This document shows, one piece after another, positions 1 to 7,122 of a stretch of DNA of 8,741 nt. The position numbers and the translations under genes were made by a program. Each line of letters opens with the position of its first letter. Position 1 is the first letter of the stretch. Under the pieces are notes generated by a model. It saw nothing but the letters and a program-made list of their open reading frames with translations. It was not told where the DNA came from and made no database searches. Source of the DNA: Syntrophobacterales bacterium (GTDB lineage: Bacteria > Desulfobacterota > Syntrophobacteria > BM002); NCBI GenBank assembly GCA_030601545.1, contig JAUVTM010000071.1, positions 1 to 8,741 on the forward strand, read 5' to 3'.

Positions 1-2136
1 GACCGTTACTACAATCGAGCCGAGGAGGAGACCGGGGTACGCTTCATCCGTTCTCGGGTGCACAGTGTGGAGAGGGTGGCCAGCACCGACGATCTCGAGC
101 TTACCTACACCACTGAGGAGGGCACGTTCGAGACTGAAATCTTTGACATGGTTGTCCTTTCCGTGGGTATGGAAACGTCAGCTCCAACTTTAGAATTGGC
201 GGAAAAGCTGGGGATTGACTTGGATGATGACCACTTTGCCGCTACCTCCTCCTTTGCGCCTGTGGCCACCTCCAAACCTGGGATCTTTGTCTGTGGCGCC
301 TTCAGCGGCCCCAAAGACATCCCCTACTCGGTGATGGAGGCCAGTGCTGCGGCGGCCTCATCCCAGGCTATCCTGGCGTCGGCGCGCGGGTCGCTGATCC
401 GGGAAAAGACCTATGAGGCGGAAAGACCCATAGTGGGTGAAGAGCCCAGGGTGGGCGTTTTTGTCTGCAACTGCGGCGTGAATATTGGTGGCATTGTTGA
501 TGTTCCCGCTGTGAGCGACTACGCCAAGAACCTGCCCTTTGTGGTCTATGTGGGCGAAAATCTTTTCACCTGCTCCCAAGATACTCAGGAAATTATGAAA
601 GAGGCTATTGAAGAGCACCGGCTCAACCGGGTAGTGGTGGCCGCTTGCACACCCAGAACCCATGAACCCCTCTTCCAGGAGACCATCCGTGAGGCGGGGC
701 TCAATCGGTTCCTCTTTGAAATGGCCAACATTCGCGACCAGGACTCCTGGGTGCACCAAGGAGAACCTGAAAAAGCCACGGCCAAGGCCAAAGACTTGGT
801 GCGGATGGCGGTGGCCAAGGCCTCACTACTTGAGCCTCTCGAAGAAATCAAGGTGGATTTGACTCCGGAGGCCCTGATCATCGGCGGCGGGGTGGCTGGT
901 ATGGTAGCGGCCCTCAACCTGGCTGATCAGGGATTTCAGACTTACCTGGTGGAGAAAACAGACCAATTAGGCGGACATGCCTTGAAAATCAAGACCACCT
1001 GGAAGGGTGAAGATGTGGTTTCTTTCGTGGTCGATCTCATTGAGCGGATACAGGGCCACGAAAACGTCGAGGTTCTAACCAACGCTGAAGTCAAGGACGT
1101 GAAAGGCTTTGTGGGCAATTTCGTGAGTACGGTGGTCAATGGCGACGGCGCTCGGGAGATTGCGCACGGGGTGGCCATCCTCGCTACCGGGGCCCAAGCG
1201 ATCGAACCGGACGAGTATCTCTATAAGACGAGCGATCGGGTATTTCGTTGGCACGAGTTGGAGGAGACCATCGAAGCCAACCCAGCAATGGCCAAGCAAG
1301 CCAAGGCCGCGGTGTTCATCCAATGTGTTGGTTCCCGGGAACCGGAACACCCTTACTGTTCCAAGATCTGCTGCACCCACTCGGTCCAATCTGCACTGAA
1401 GCTGAAGGAGATCAACCCGGAGATGTACGTCTACGTATTGTACCGGGATCTTCGCACCTACGGCCCACGGGAGGATCTCTACAAAGAGGCCAGGCAGAAG
1501 GGTGTGATCTTCATTCGTTACCGACTGGATGACAAGCCGGTGGTGGAAGAGGTCATTGGCGAGGACGGCGGCAAGCAGCTCCAGGTTACCGTGACCGACC
1601 ACATTCTGGGGCGACCCATTACCATCAAACCAGATTTTATCAATCTGGCCACGGCGATCCACCCCACGGATCACGAGGAGGTGGCCAGGTTATCCAAGGT
1701 GCCCCTCAACGAGGACAAGTTCTTCCTCGAGGCCCACATGAAGCTGAGGCCGGTGGACTTTGCCACTGATGGTGTTTTTGTCTGCGGCTTGGCCCACTAC
1801 CCCAAGCCCATTGAGGAATCCATCGCTCAGGCCCAGGCCGCGGCAGGCCGGGCGGCCACTGTCCTTTCCCAAAAGTTTGTCATGGTGGAGCCCATTGTAT
1901 CGGCGGTGGACCAGGATCTCTGCATTGGTTGTGGGTTGTGTGAGGCTTCGTGTGCCTTTAGTGCCATACAGCTCATAAAGGTGGAGGGCAAGGGCTACCG
2001 GGCCGAGAACATCTCGGCTTCGTGCAAAGGATGCGGGGTGTGCGCGGCGGCGTGCCCGCAACAGGCCATTGACATGATCCATTTCCGAGACCGGCAGATC
2101 ATTGCGGCCATCCAGGCGGGTGGAGCAACGGAATGA
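1..2136 (+). CDS. hdrA: HdrA-like iron-sulfur flavoprotein, copy 1 (5' end outside window)
   Basis: Flavin- and Fe-S-containing subunit A of a heterodisulfide-reductase-like complex, a cytoplasmic electron-transfer hub. The frame is open from base 1 and aligns with hdrA-2 from about its residue 307, so some 300 N-terminal residues are missing. Window residues 1-~130 finish a first FAD module (VCGAFSGPKDIPYSVMEAS). A complete second HdrA module follows: the N-terminal signature VFVCNCGVNIGGIVDV (C156, C158), an FAD-binding GGGVAG near 295-300, and the HdrA-type cluster motif QCVGSR...CSKICC (C442, C453, C457, C458). The C-terminus has two [4Fe-4S] ferredoxin motifs (C641/C644/C647/C651 and C675/C678/C681/C685). 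In the 130 residues starting at VFVCNCG, a hand alignment to hdrA-2 shows 33 differences. Translation ends with tandem in-frame stops TGA TAG. mvhD-1 follows 33 bases later. Family assignment is secure; the electron partner is inferred. Confidence 0.95.
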   Translation, partial: DRYYNRAEEETGVRFIRSRVHSVERVASTDDLELTYTTEEGTFETEIFDMVVLSVGMETSAPTLELAEKLGIDLDDDHFAATSSFAPVATSKPGIFVCGAFSGPKDIPYSVMEASAAAASSQAILASARGSLIREKTYEAERPIVGEEPRVGVFVCNCGVNIGGIVDVPAVSDYAKNLPFVVYVGENLFTCSQDTQEIMKEAIEEHRLNRVVVAACTPRTHEPLFQETIREAGLNRFLFEMANIRDQDSWVHQGEPEKATAKAKDLVRMAVAKASLLEPLEEIKVDLTPEALIIGGGVAGMVAALNLADQGFQTYLVEKTDQLGGHALKIKTTWKGEDVVSFVVDLIERIQGHENVEVLTNAEVKDVKGFVGNFVSTVVNGDGAREIAHGVAILATGAQAIEPDEYLYKTSDRVFRWHELEETIEANPAMAKQAKAAVFIQCVGSREPEHPYCSKICCTHSVQSALKLKEINPEMYVYVLYRDLRTYGPREDLYKEARQKGVIFIRYRLDDKPVVEEVIGEDGGKQLQVTVTDHILGRPITIKPDFINLATAIHPTDHEEVARLSKVPLNEDKFFLEAHMKLRPVDFATDGVFVCGLAHYPKPIEESIAQAQAAAGRAATVLSQKFVMVEPIVSAVDQDLCIGCGLCEASCAFSAIQLIKVEGKGYRAENISASCKGCGVCAAACPQQAIDMIHFRDRQIIAAIQAGGATE

Positions 2137-2169
2137 TAGAGTAACCGGGTTCTGAACAGGAGATAGGAA

Positions 2170-2928
2170 ATGCAAGAGACATACGAGCCGAAAATTCTGG
2201 CCTTCTTGTGTAACTGGTGCGCCTATGCGGGGGCTGATCTGGCAGGGGTGTCACGCTTCCAGTACCCTCCCACCATCCGGATCATCCGGACCATGTGTTC
2301 GGGCCGTGTTGACCCTGTCTATGTGGTGGAGGGGTTGAAGAACGGCTACGATGGTATCTTTGTTTTCGGTTGACACCTGGGGGATTGCCATTACCTGGAC
2401 GGTAATGTTTACACCTCCAAGCGGATGCCGGTGGTGGAGCAACTGTTGGGTCTGGCCGGCGTCGGCAAAGAGCGGCTGCAGCTTTGTTGGGTCAGCGCTG
2501 CCGAGGGACAGCTCTTCGCAGACTATGTCACCAAATTGAGTGATTTGATCGGACAGTTAGGTCCCTTCCAACCTGATGATTTCAAACTGGAGTTGGCAGC
2601 GGTGGAAACCGTGCTGAAATCCACCCGGATACGCTGGTTGATGGGAATGGACCGGCAGATCACCGAGCAGGAAAATGTCTACCACGAGAAAATGGACTCT
2701 GAAGCTTACCAGGCAATTGTCAGGCAGGCTGTGGCTGAGGAATATGAAAAAGGCATGATCTTTCAAGCTCTCGCAGACGGGCCTCAGTCCGTTCGTGAAA
2801 TAGCCGGCAAGATCGGATTGCCAGTCTATACGGTCTCCTTAAGATTGAACGATCTGGAAAGAGCGGGGCAGGCAGAATTCCACGAATTCGAGGGTACAAC
2901 AGCCAAGTTCGTGCGCATGGCTGCATAA
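2170..2928 (+). CDS. mvhD: MvhD/FlpD-family [2Fe-2S] selenoprotein with C-terminal winged-helix-like extension (UGA = Sec68)
   Basis: Electron-transfer subunit that links HdrA to a partner oxidoreductase. Annotated through an in-frame TGA at 2371-2373, giving 252 residues. Residues 1-~125 are a clear MvhD domain with C14-x2-C17 (LCNWCAY), C43 (MCSGR) and U68HLGDC73HYLDGN. Other MvhD proteins, including copy 2 here, have Cys where U68 lies, and the frame continues without a shift after the UGA. A SECIS-like hairpin follows the codon. The start is supported by AGGAG at 2158-2162, seven bases before ATG. MvhD proteins are usually about 140 residues. This one continues with a helical linker (~130-175) and a region (~180-250) containing GPQSVREIAGKIGLPVYTVS and a following LRLNDLERAGQ, which resembles a winged helix-turn-helix. 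The role of that extension is unknown. A sequencing error is unlikely, because only one codon is affected and it falls on a Cys position. Confidence 0.93.
2371..2407 (+). promoter_or_regulatory. Selenocysteine UGA codon and putative bacterial SECIS element in mvhD-1
   Basis: The in-frame TGA (2371-2373) is followed by a perfect 7-bp stem, CATTACC (2389-2395) with GGTAATG (2401-2407), closing a 5-base loop TGGAC. The loop begins 22 bases after the UGA. In bacteria SelB needs a stem-loop just 3' of the UGA, with a small apical loop carrying G near its start, roughly 16-37 bases away; this hairpin meets those criteria. Seen: the stem, loop and spacing. Inferred: that SelB binds it. Confidence 0.85.
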
Positions 2929-2972
2929 ATCTGAGACGAAGCGGTCAATTGCAAACTCGATAAGGAATAGCT

Positions 2973-5900
2973 ATGGCAAAGTCAAAAGAGAGTAAGAAGG
3001 TAGGTGCCGTAATGGTGGTCGGAGGCGGAGTCGCCGGGATGCAGGCCTCTCTAGACCTGGCCGATGCGGGTTACTATGTGCATTTGGTTGACAAGTCTCC
3101 AGCCATTGGCGGCATCATGGCGCAACTGGACAAGACATTTCCGACAAACGACTGTGCCATGTGTATCATCTCCCCCAAGCTGGTGGAGGTCGGCCGGCAT
3201 CTCAATATAAACATGATCACCAACACGGAAGTGGAAGGCCTGGAAGGTGAGGCCGGCAACTTCACGGCCAAGCTTATCAATCACCCTCGCTACATTGACT
3301 TGGAGAAGTGCACAGCGTGCGGTGAGTGTAGTCGGGCCTGCCCAGCAACCGCTGTCAATGAATTCAACGAACGGTTAGATCTTAGAGAAGCCACTTACAT
3401 GACGTATCCACAAGCCATGCCTCGAGGCTTTGTCATAGACCGCAGCATCTGCGTCGGCTGCGGCCTTTGTGAAAAGGTCTGTTTGGCCGAAGCTATCAAT
3501 TACGACGACAAGCCCCGCCAAACCGAGATGGAAGTAGGCGCCGTAATATTGGCCCCGGGTAATGGGGTCTTCGATCCGTCCAGGTTTGAGACCTACAACT
3601 ATATGGACCTCCCTAATGTGGTTACCAGTCTCGAATTTGAACGTATCTTAAGTGCCTCAGGGCCTTACCAGGGTCACCTTATGCGTCCCTATGACCGGGA
3701 AGAGCCGCAAAAGATTGCCTGGCTGCAATGTGTGGGCTCACGGGATATCAACCACTGTGATAACTCCTACTGCTCGGCAGTCTGCTGCATGTACGCCATC
3801 AAAGAAGCGGTCATCGCCAAAGAGCATGCCCACGGTGAATTGGATACGGCCATCTTTTTTATGGACATGAGAACCTACGGCAAGGATTTCGAACTTTACT
3901 ACAACCGCGCTAAGGAAGAGGGCGTCCGCTTTATCCGTTCACGAATCCACAGTATTGAACCCGAGGGCGAATGCGATCTACTGCTCTCCTACGTGGACGA
4001 CCAAGGTGAGCTCCAGAGTGAAGTCTTCGAGATGGTGGTCTTGTCCGTAGGTTTTGAGGTGGGTGAGGAAATCATTGAACTCTCCAAACGTCTCGGTATT
4101 GAACTCAACCAACACAATTTTGCCTTAACGGACACTTCCACGCCAGTGACCACTTCGCGACCGGGTGTTTATGTCTGTGGCACACTTCAGGGTCCCAAAG
4201 ATATTCCCCAATCAGTAATGGAAGCCTCGGGGGCAGCTGCAGCCTCCAGTGCCTTACTCAACGAGGTTCGTTGGACCGAGACAAAAATCAAGGAATTACC
4301 AGAGCAAAGGGACATTAGTGAAGAAGAGCCCCGTGTCGGTGTTTTCGTTTGCAACTGCGGCATCAATATTGGCGGCATTGTGGACGTGCCGGCGGTTCGA
4401 GAATACGCTAGGACCTTGCCCAATGTTGTCCATGTGGAAGACAACCTCTTCACCTGTTCTCAGGACACCCAGGTTAGCATGGCCGAGGTCATAAAAGAAA
4501 AGTCCATCAACCGGATGGTAGTTGCTGCTTGCACGCCCCACACTCACGAAGATCTGTTCCGAGAAACCCTGCTCGAGGTCGGCCTCAACAAGTACCTCTT
4601 TGAAATGGCCAACATCCGCAATCAAGATTCCTGGGTGCATATGAGCGACCCGGAAAAGGCCACGGCAAAGGCCAAGGATCTCGTACGGATGTCTGTGGCC
4701 CGGGCCGCTCTCTTGGAGCCACTTGAAGAGAGAATGATAGAGATCAAACAGCGTGGGTTGGTGATCGGCGGCGGGGTGGCAGGCCTCAATGCGGTCTTGA
4801 ATCTGGCTCAACAGGGCTTCGAGGTTGTCCTGGTCGAGAAGGAAAAGGAATTAGGGGGGTTGGCACGTCATCTCCACCGCACCATAGATGGTTTAGATGT
4901 GCAAAAATATATGAATAATCTCATCGAGGAAGTACAGACCAACGAGCATATCCAGGTGCTGACCGAGGCACTTGTCGTCGGATTTAGCGGCGCCAAAGGC
5001 AATTTCACCACTGAAGTATTGGTTGGCCCCGGTATGTATGAACGGAAAATCGACCACGGTGTTACCATTATCGCCACCGGCGCAGTGGAGCACAAACCAA
5101 ATGAATATCTCTACTCCGAAGATGACCGGGTGATGACCCAGCTGGATCTTGGCAACTTCTTACATGAGAATTCCAAAGAAGCGGCCAAGTGGCAGAGAGT
5201 GGTGATGATTCAGTGTGTGGGCTCACGGAATGAGGATAATCCCAACTGCAGCCGTGTCTGTTGTCAGGGAGCGGTGAAACACGCGCTGGAACTTAAGGAG
5301 CTGAACCCGGATATGGAGGTCATCATCCTCTATCGGGATATGAGGATGTACGGCCTGCTGGAAGACTACTACCAAGAGGCAAGAAGCAAGGGTATCCTAT
5401 TTTTTCGCTACAGCGCTGACCAGCCACCTCAGGCGAGCAGGAACGGTGATGGACTTCAGGTTACCTTTACGGACCAGGTGCTGAACCGTCCGGTGCAGAT
5501 GAGTGCGGATGCACTCGTTCTTGGTTCTGCCACTATGGCGGCGGACACTGAAGAGCTGGCATCCCTTCTTAAGCTGCCGCGCAATAGAGACGGTTTCTTT
5601 CTCGAGGCCCATGCCAAACTAAGACCAGTGGAGTGTTCCTCGGAGGCGATCTACCTCTGCGGTACTGCCCATGCGCCGAAACTCATGAGTGAAAGCATCG
5701 CTCAGGCACTGGCCGCCGCTTCCAAGGCCGGATCGTTTTTGGCAGCAGAGGAGCTACGTGTTGGCGGTGCCGTTGCTGTGGTAGATCCGGAGCGCTGTGC
5801 CGCCTGTCTGGTCTGTGTCATGAGCTGTCCTTACGGGGTTCCACGGATTAATGAAGATAACGTCTCGGAGATCAACCCGGCCCTGTGTCAGGGTTGCGGG

Positions 5901-6002
5901 GTTTGTGTCTCCGAATGTCCGGGCAATACCATTCACCTGGGTCATTGCGAGGATGACCAGATTAGTGCCAACCTGCATGCCCTCTTGGAAGGAGTGATCT
6001 GA
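2973..6002 (+). CDS. hdrA: HdrA-like iron-sulfur flavoprotein, copy 2 (complete, two FAD modules)
   Basis: Complete 1009-residue HdrA, far longer than the ~650 residues usual in methanogens, because it carries two HdrA-type FAD modules. Module 1 (~1-430) has VVGGGVAGMQASLDLADAGY (GGG 17-19), GGIMAQLDKTFPTNDCAMC (C61, C64), two inserted [4Fe-4S] motifs (C113/C116/C119/C123 and C160/C163/C166/C170), and QCVGSR...CSAVCC (C253, C267, C271, C272). Module 2 (~452-1009) starts with the classical HdrA N-terminal signature VFVCNCGINIGG (C460, C462, C495, C520). It continues with a second FAD motif GGGVAG (599-604), QCVGSR...CSRVCC (C748, C759, C763, C764) and C-terminal ferredoxin motifs (C942/C945/C948/C952 and C972/C975/C978/C982). 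Up to two FAD and several [4Fe-4S] clusters are predicted. No transmembrane segment or signal peptide is evident. The start is supported by AAGGA at 2962-2966. The stop TGA shares its last base with the mvhD-2 ATG. HdrA proteins in Hdr complexes carry the bifurcating flavin; which module would do so here is not evident. Confidence 0.96.
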   Translation: MAKSKESKKVGAVMVVGGGVAGMQASLDLADAGYYVHLVDKSPAIGGIMAQLDKTFPTNDCAMCIISPKLVEVGRHLNINMITNTEVEGLEGEAGNFTAKLINHPRYIDLEKCTACGECSRACPATAVNEFNERLDLREATYMTYPQAMPRGFVIDRSICVGCGLCEKVCLAEAINYDDKPRQTEMEVGAVILAPGNGVFDPSRFETYNYMDLPNVVTSLEFERILSASGPYQGHLMRPYDREEPQKIAWLQCVGSRDINHCDNSYCSAVCCMYAIKEAVIAKEHAHGELDTAIFFMDMRTYGKDFELYYNRAKEEGVRFIRSRIHSIEPEGECDLLLSYVDDQGELQSEVFEMVVLSVGFEVGEEIIELSKRLGIELNQHNFALTDTSTPVTTSRPGVYVCGTLQGPKDIPQSVMEASGAAAASSALLNEVRWTETKIKELPEQRDISEEEPRVGVFVCNCGINIGGIVDVPAVREYARTLPNVVHVEDNLFTCSQDTQVSMAEVIKEKSINRMVVAACTPHTHEDLFRETLLEVGLNKYLFEMANIRNQDSWVHMSDPEKATAKAKDLVRMSVARAALLEPLEERMIEIKQRGLVIGGGVAGLNAVLNLAQQGFEVVLVEKEKELGGLARHLHRTIDGLDVQKYMNNLIEEVQTNEHIQVLTEALVVGFSGAKGNFTTEVLVGPGMYERKIDHGVTIIATGAVEHKPNEYLYSEDDRVMTQLDLGNFLHENSKEAAKWQRVVMIQCVGSRNEDNPNCSRVCCQGAVKHALELKELNPDMEVIILYRDMRMYGLLEDYYQEARSKGILFFRYSADQPPQASRNGDGLQVTFTDQVLNRPVQMSADALVLGSATMAADTEELASLLKLPRNRDGFFLEAHAKLRPVECSSEAIYLCGTAHAPKLMSESIAQALAAASKAGSFLAAEELRVGGAVAVVDPERCAACLVCVMSCPYGVPRINEDNVSEINPALCQGCGVCVSECPGNTIHLGHCEDDQISANLHALLEGVI

Positions 6003-6457
6003 TGGACCAGTTTGAACCGGTAATCGTCGCGTTTTGCTGTAACTACTGAGCCTACTCTGCGGCGGACCTGGCAGGTTCGATGCGACTTAGGTATCCCACC
6101 AACATCAAGATTATCAAAGTCCCCTGTAGCGGCAGGGTGGCCATTATCCATATGTTGAAGGCCCTGGAGGAGGGCGCCGATGGCGTTATTGTTGCCGGTT
6201 GTTTAGAAGGGGACTGCCATTATCAGTCGGGCAACCTGCGGGCGAAAAAGCGCGTGATCTATGTTCAGGAGGTCTTGGAGAAGATTGGTATGGAGGCGGA
6301 AAGGGTGGCCATGTACAACCTGTCCGCTGGGGACGGTCCAAGGTTTGCCGAAATCGCCCGGGAGATGACCGAGAAAGTTAAAGAACTGGGGCCGAGCCCC
6401 ATCAAGAATGCAAAGAAATTGGCTTCTAAGAAATCGAAAGTGGAGGTGGCCGCATGA
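6002..6457 (+). CDS. mvhD: MvhD/FlpD-family [2Fe-2S] selenoprotein (UGA = Sec16)
   Basis: Second MvhD-type electron-transfer subunit, 151 residues when the in-frame TGA at 6047-6049 is read as selenocysteine; this is about the normal length for the family. Motifs: C12-C13-N-Y-U16-AYSAADLAG, C42 in PCSGR, and C67-LEGD-C72-HYQSGN. U16 replaces the second Cys of the CxxC pair, which is Cys (C17) in mvhD-1. If UGA were a stop, the first 15 codons would be a useless peptide, and the remainder starting at ATG 6080 would lack the CxxC pair. AAGGAG (5989-5994) lies seven bases before the ATG, inside the end of hdrA-2. The ATG overlaps the hdrA-2 stop by one base, and the stop overlaps metV by four bases (ATGA). 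The tail from ~130 on is lysine-rich (KNAKKLASKKSK). It probably carries electrons between HdrA and MetV/MetF, given its position. That partner assignment is inference. Confidence 0.93.
6047..6084 (+). promoter_or_regulatory. Selenocysteine UGA codon and putative bacterial SECIS element in mvhD-2
   Basis: The TGA at 6047-6049 is followed by an extended hairpin. Its upper stem is CGGACCT (6063-6069) paired with AGGTTCG (6073-6079), seven pairs including one G-U, closing the three-base loop GGC (6070-6072). After one G/A mismatch, four more pairs (6058-6061 with 6081-6084, two of them G-U) extend the stem. The loop starts 20 bases after the UGA, and its first base is G. These features fit the bacterial SECIS consensus. 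The sequence is unrelated to the mvhD-1 hairpin, as expected because bacterial SECIS elements lie in coding sequence. SelB binding is inferred. Confidence 0.83.
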
Positions 6458-7122
6458 TCATGGCAAGACCCAAACCCATAGAAGAAATAATTGACGAGAT
6501 CAAAGACTTCAACAAGGTCTTGATAGCCGGCTGTGACGGCTGTGTCACCGTCTGTGAAGCCGGTGGGGTCAAGGAGGTGCAGGTGCTGGCTTCTGCCTTG
6601 CGGCTTTATTTCACCAAAGAGAACAAGCGCATGGAGATCGACGAAACCAGCTTGACCCGTCAATGTGATAAAGACTACCTGCACGAGCTCTTGGACAAGA
6701 TTGATGATTACGATGCGATAGTTTCCCTGGCCTGTGGTGCCGGAGTGCAGTTCATGGCAGAGATGTATCGAAAGAAGCCCATATTTCCAGGGGTGGATAC
6801 CTGCTTTATCGGGGTCACTGAAGAGCGGGGCGTCTGGGCGGAGCGCTGCCAGGCCTGCGGCCAGTGCATCTTGGCTAGCACCGGAGGGATTTGTCCGATT
6901 TCCCGTTGCTCCAAGCGCATGTTGAACGGCCCTTGTGGGGGTTCGGAAAAGGGCAAGTGTGAGATCAGTCCCGATACGGATTGCGGCTGGCACCTCATTT
7001 ACGAGCGGCTGAAGGAACTTGGACAACTAGACTTCTTCGCCGAGCCCACTGATCCTAAAGACTGGGTCAGCAGCAGGGATGGTGGACCTCGCAAGATCGT
7101 CAGAGAGGATGTGCGCCTATGA
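6454..7122 (+). CDS. metV: MetV, Cys-rich partner subunit of methylene-tetrahydrofolate reductase
   Basis: 222-residue protein matching the methylene-THF reductase C-terminal/MetV family of acetogens and other Wood-Ljungdahl organisms. MetV pairs with MetF and supplies Fe-S or zinc sites for electron delivery to its flavin. Visible features: an N-terminal Cys group GCDGCVTVC (C27, C30, C34), further single cysteines (C71, C94, C117), and a C-terminal Cys-rich region with C132-x2-C135-x2-C138, C147, C152, C161 in NGPCGGSEKGKC, C169 and C177. The stretch NGPCGG is characteristic of this family. The first ATG (6454) overlaps the mvhD-2 stop as ATGA. GGAGG at 6442-6446 lies seven bases before it, so it is preferred over the ATG at 6460. 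The stop overlaps metF by four bases. The context (MvhD upstream, MetF downstream) matches the Moorella HdrCBA-MvhD-MetVF arrangement. Which metal each Cys group binds cannot be decided here. Confidence 0.92.
   Translation: MIMARPKPIEEIIDEIKDFNKVLIAGCDGCVTVCEAGGVKEVQVLASALRLYFTKENKRMEIDETSLTRQCDKDYLHELLDKIDDYDAIVSLACGAGVQFMAEMYRKKPIFPGVDTCFIGVTEERGVWAERCQACGQCILASTGGICPISRCSKRMLNGPCGGSEKGKCEISPDTDCGWHLIYERLKELGQLDFFAEPTDPKDWVSSRDGGPRKIVREDVRL

Noticed and set aside
1075..1674. Long minus-strand open frames inside hdrA-1 and elsewhere
   Set aside because: They are antisense to strongly conserved coding sequence, have no family resemblance or ribosome-binding sites, and are shadows produced by codon bias.
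2371..2373. mvhD-1 (and mvhD-2) as pseudogenes with nonsense mutations
   Set aside because: Both interruptions are UGA rather than UAA or UAG, both fall exactly on conserved Cys positions, both have SECIS-like hairpins at the right distance, and the rest of each gene is intact.
2425..2928. Separate gene starting at ATG 2425
   Set aside because: It is in the same frame as the upstream MvhD N-terminus, and the intervening codons (HLGDCHYLDGN) are conserved MvhD sequence. No ribosome-binding site precedes 2425. The TGA is better read as Sec.
6080..6457. Short MvhD starting at ATG 6080
   Set aside because: This start would drop the conserved CxxC region, which is encoded in frame from 6002 with a good AAGGAG site and coupling to hdrA-2.
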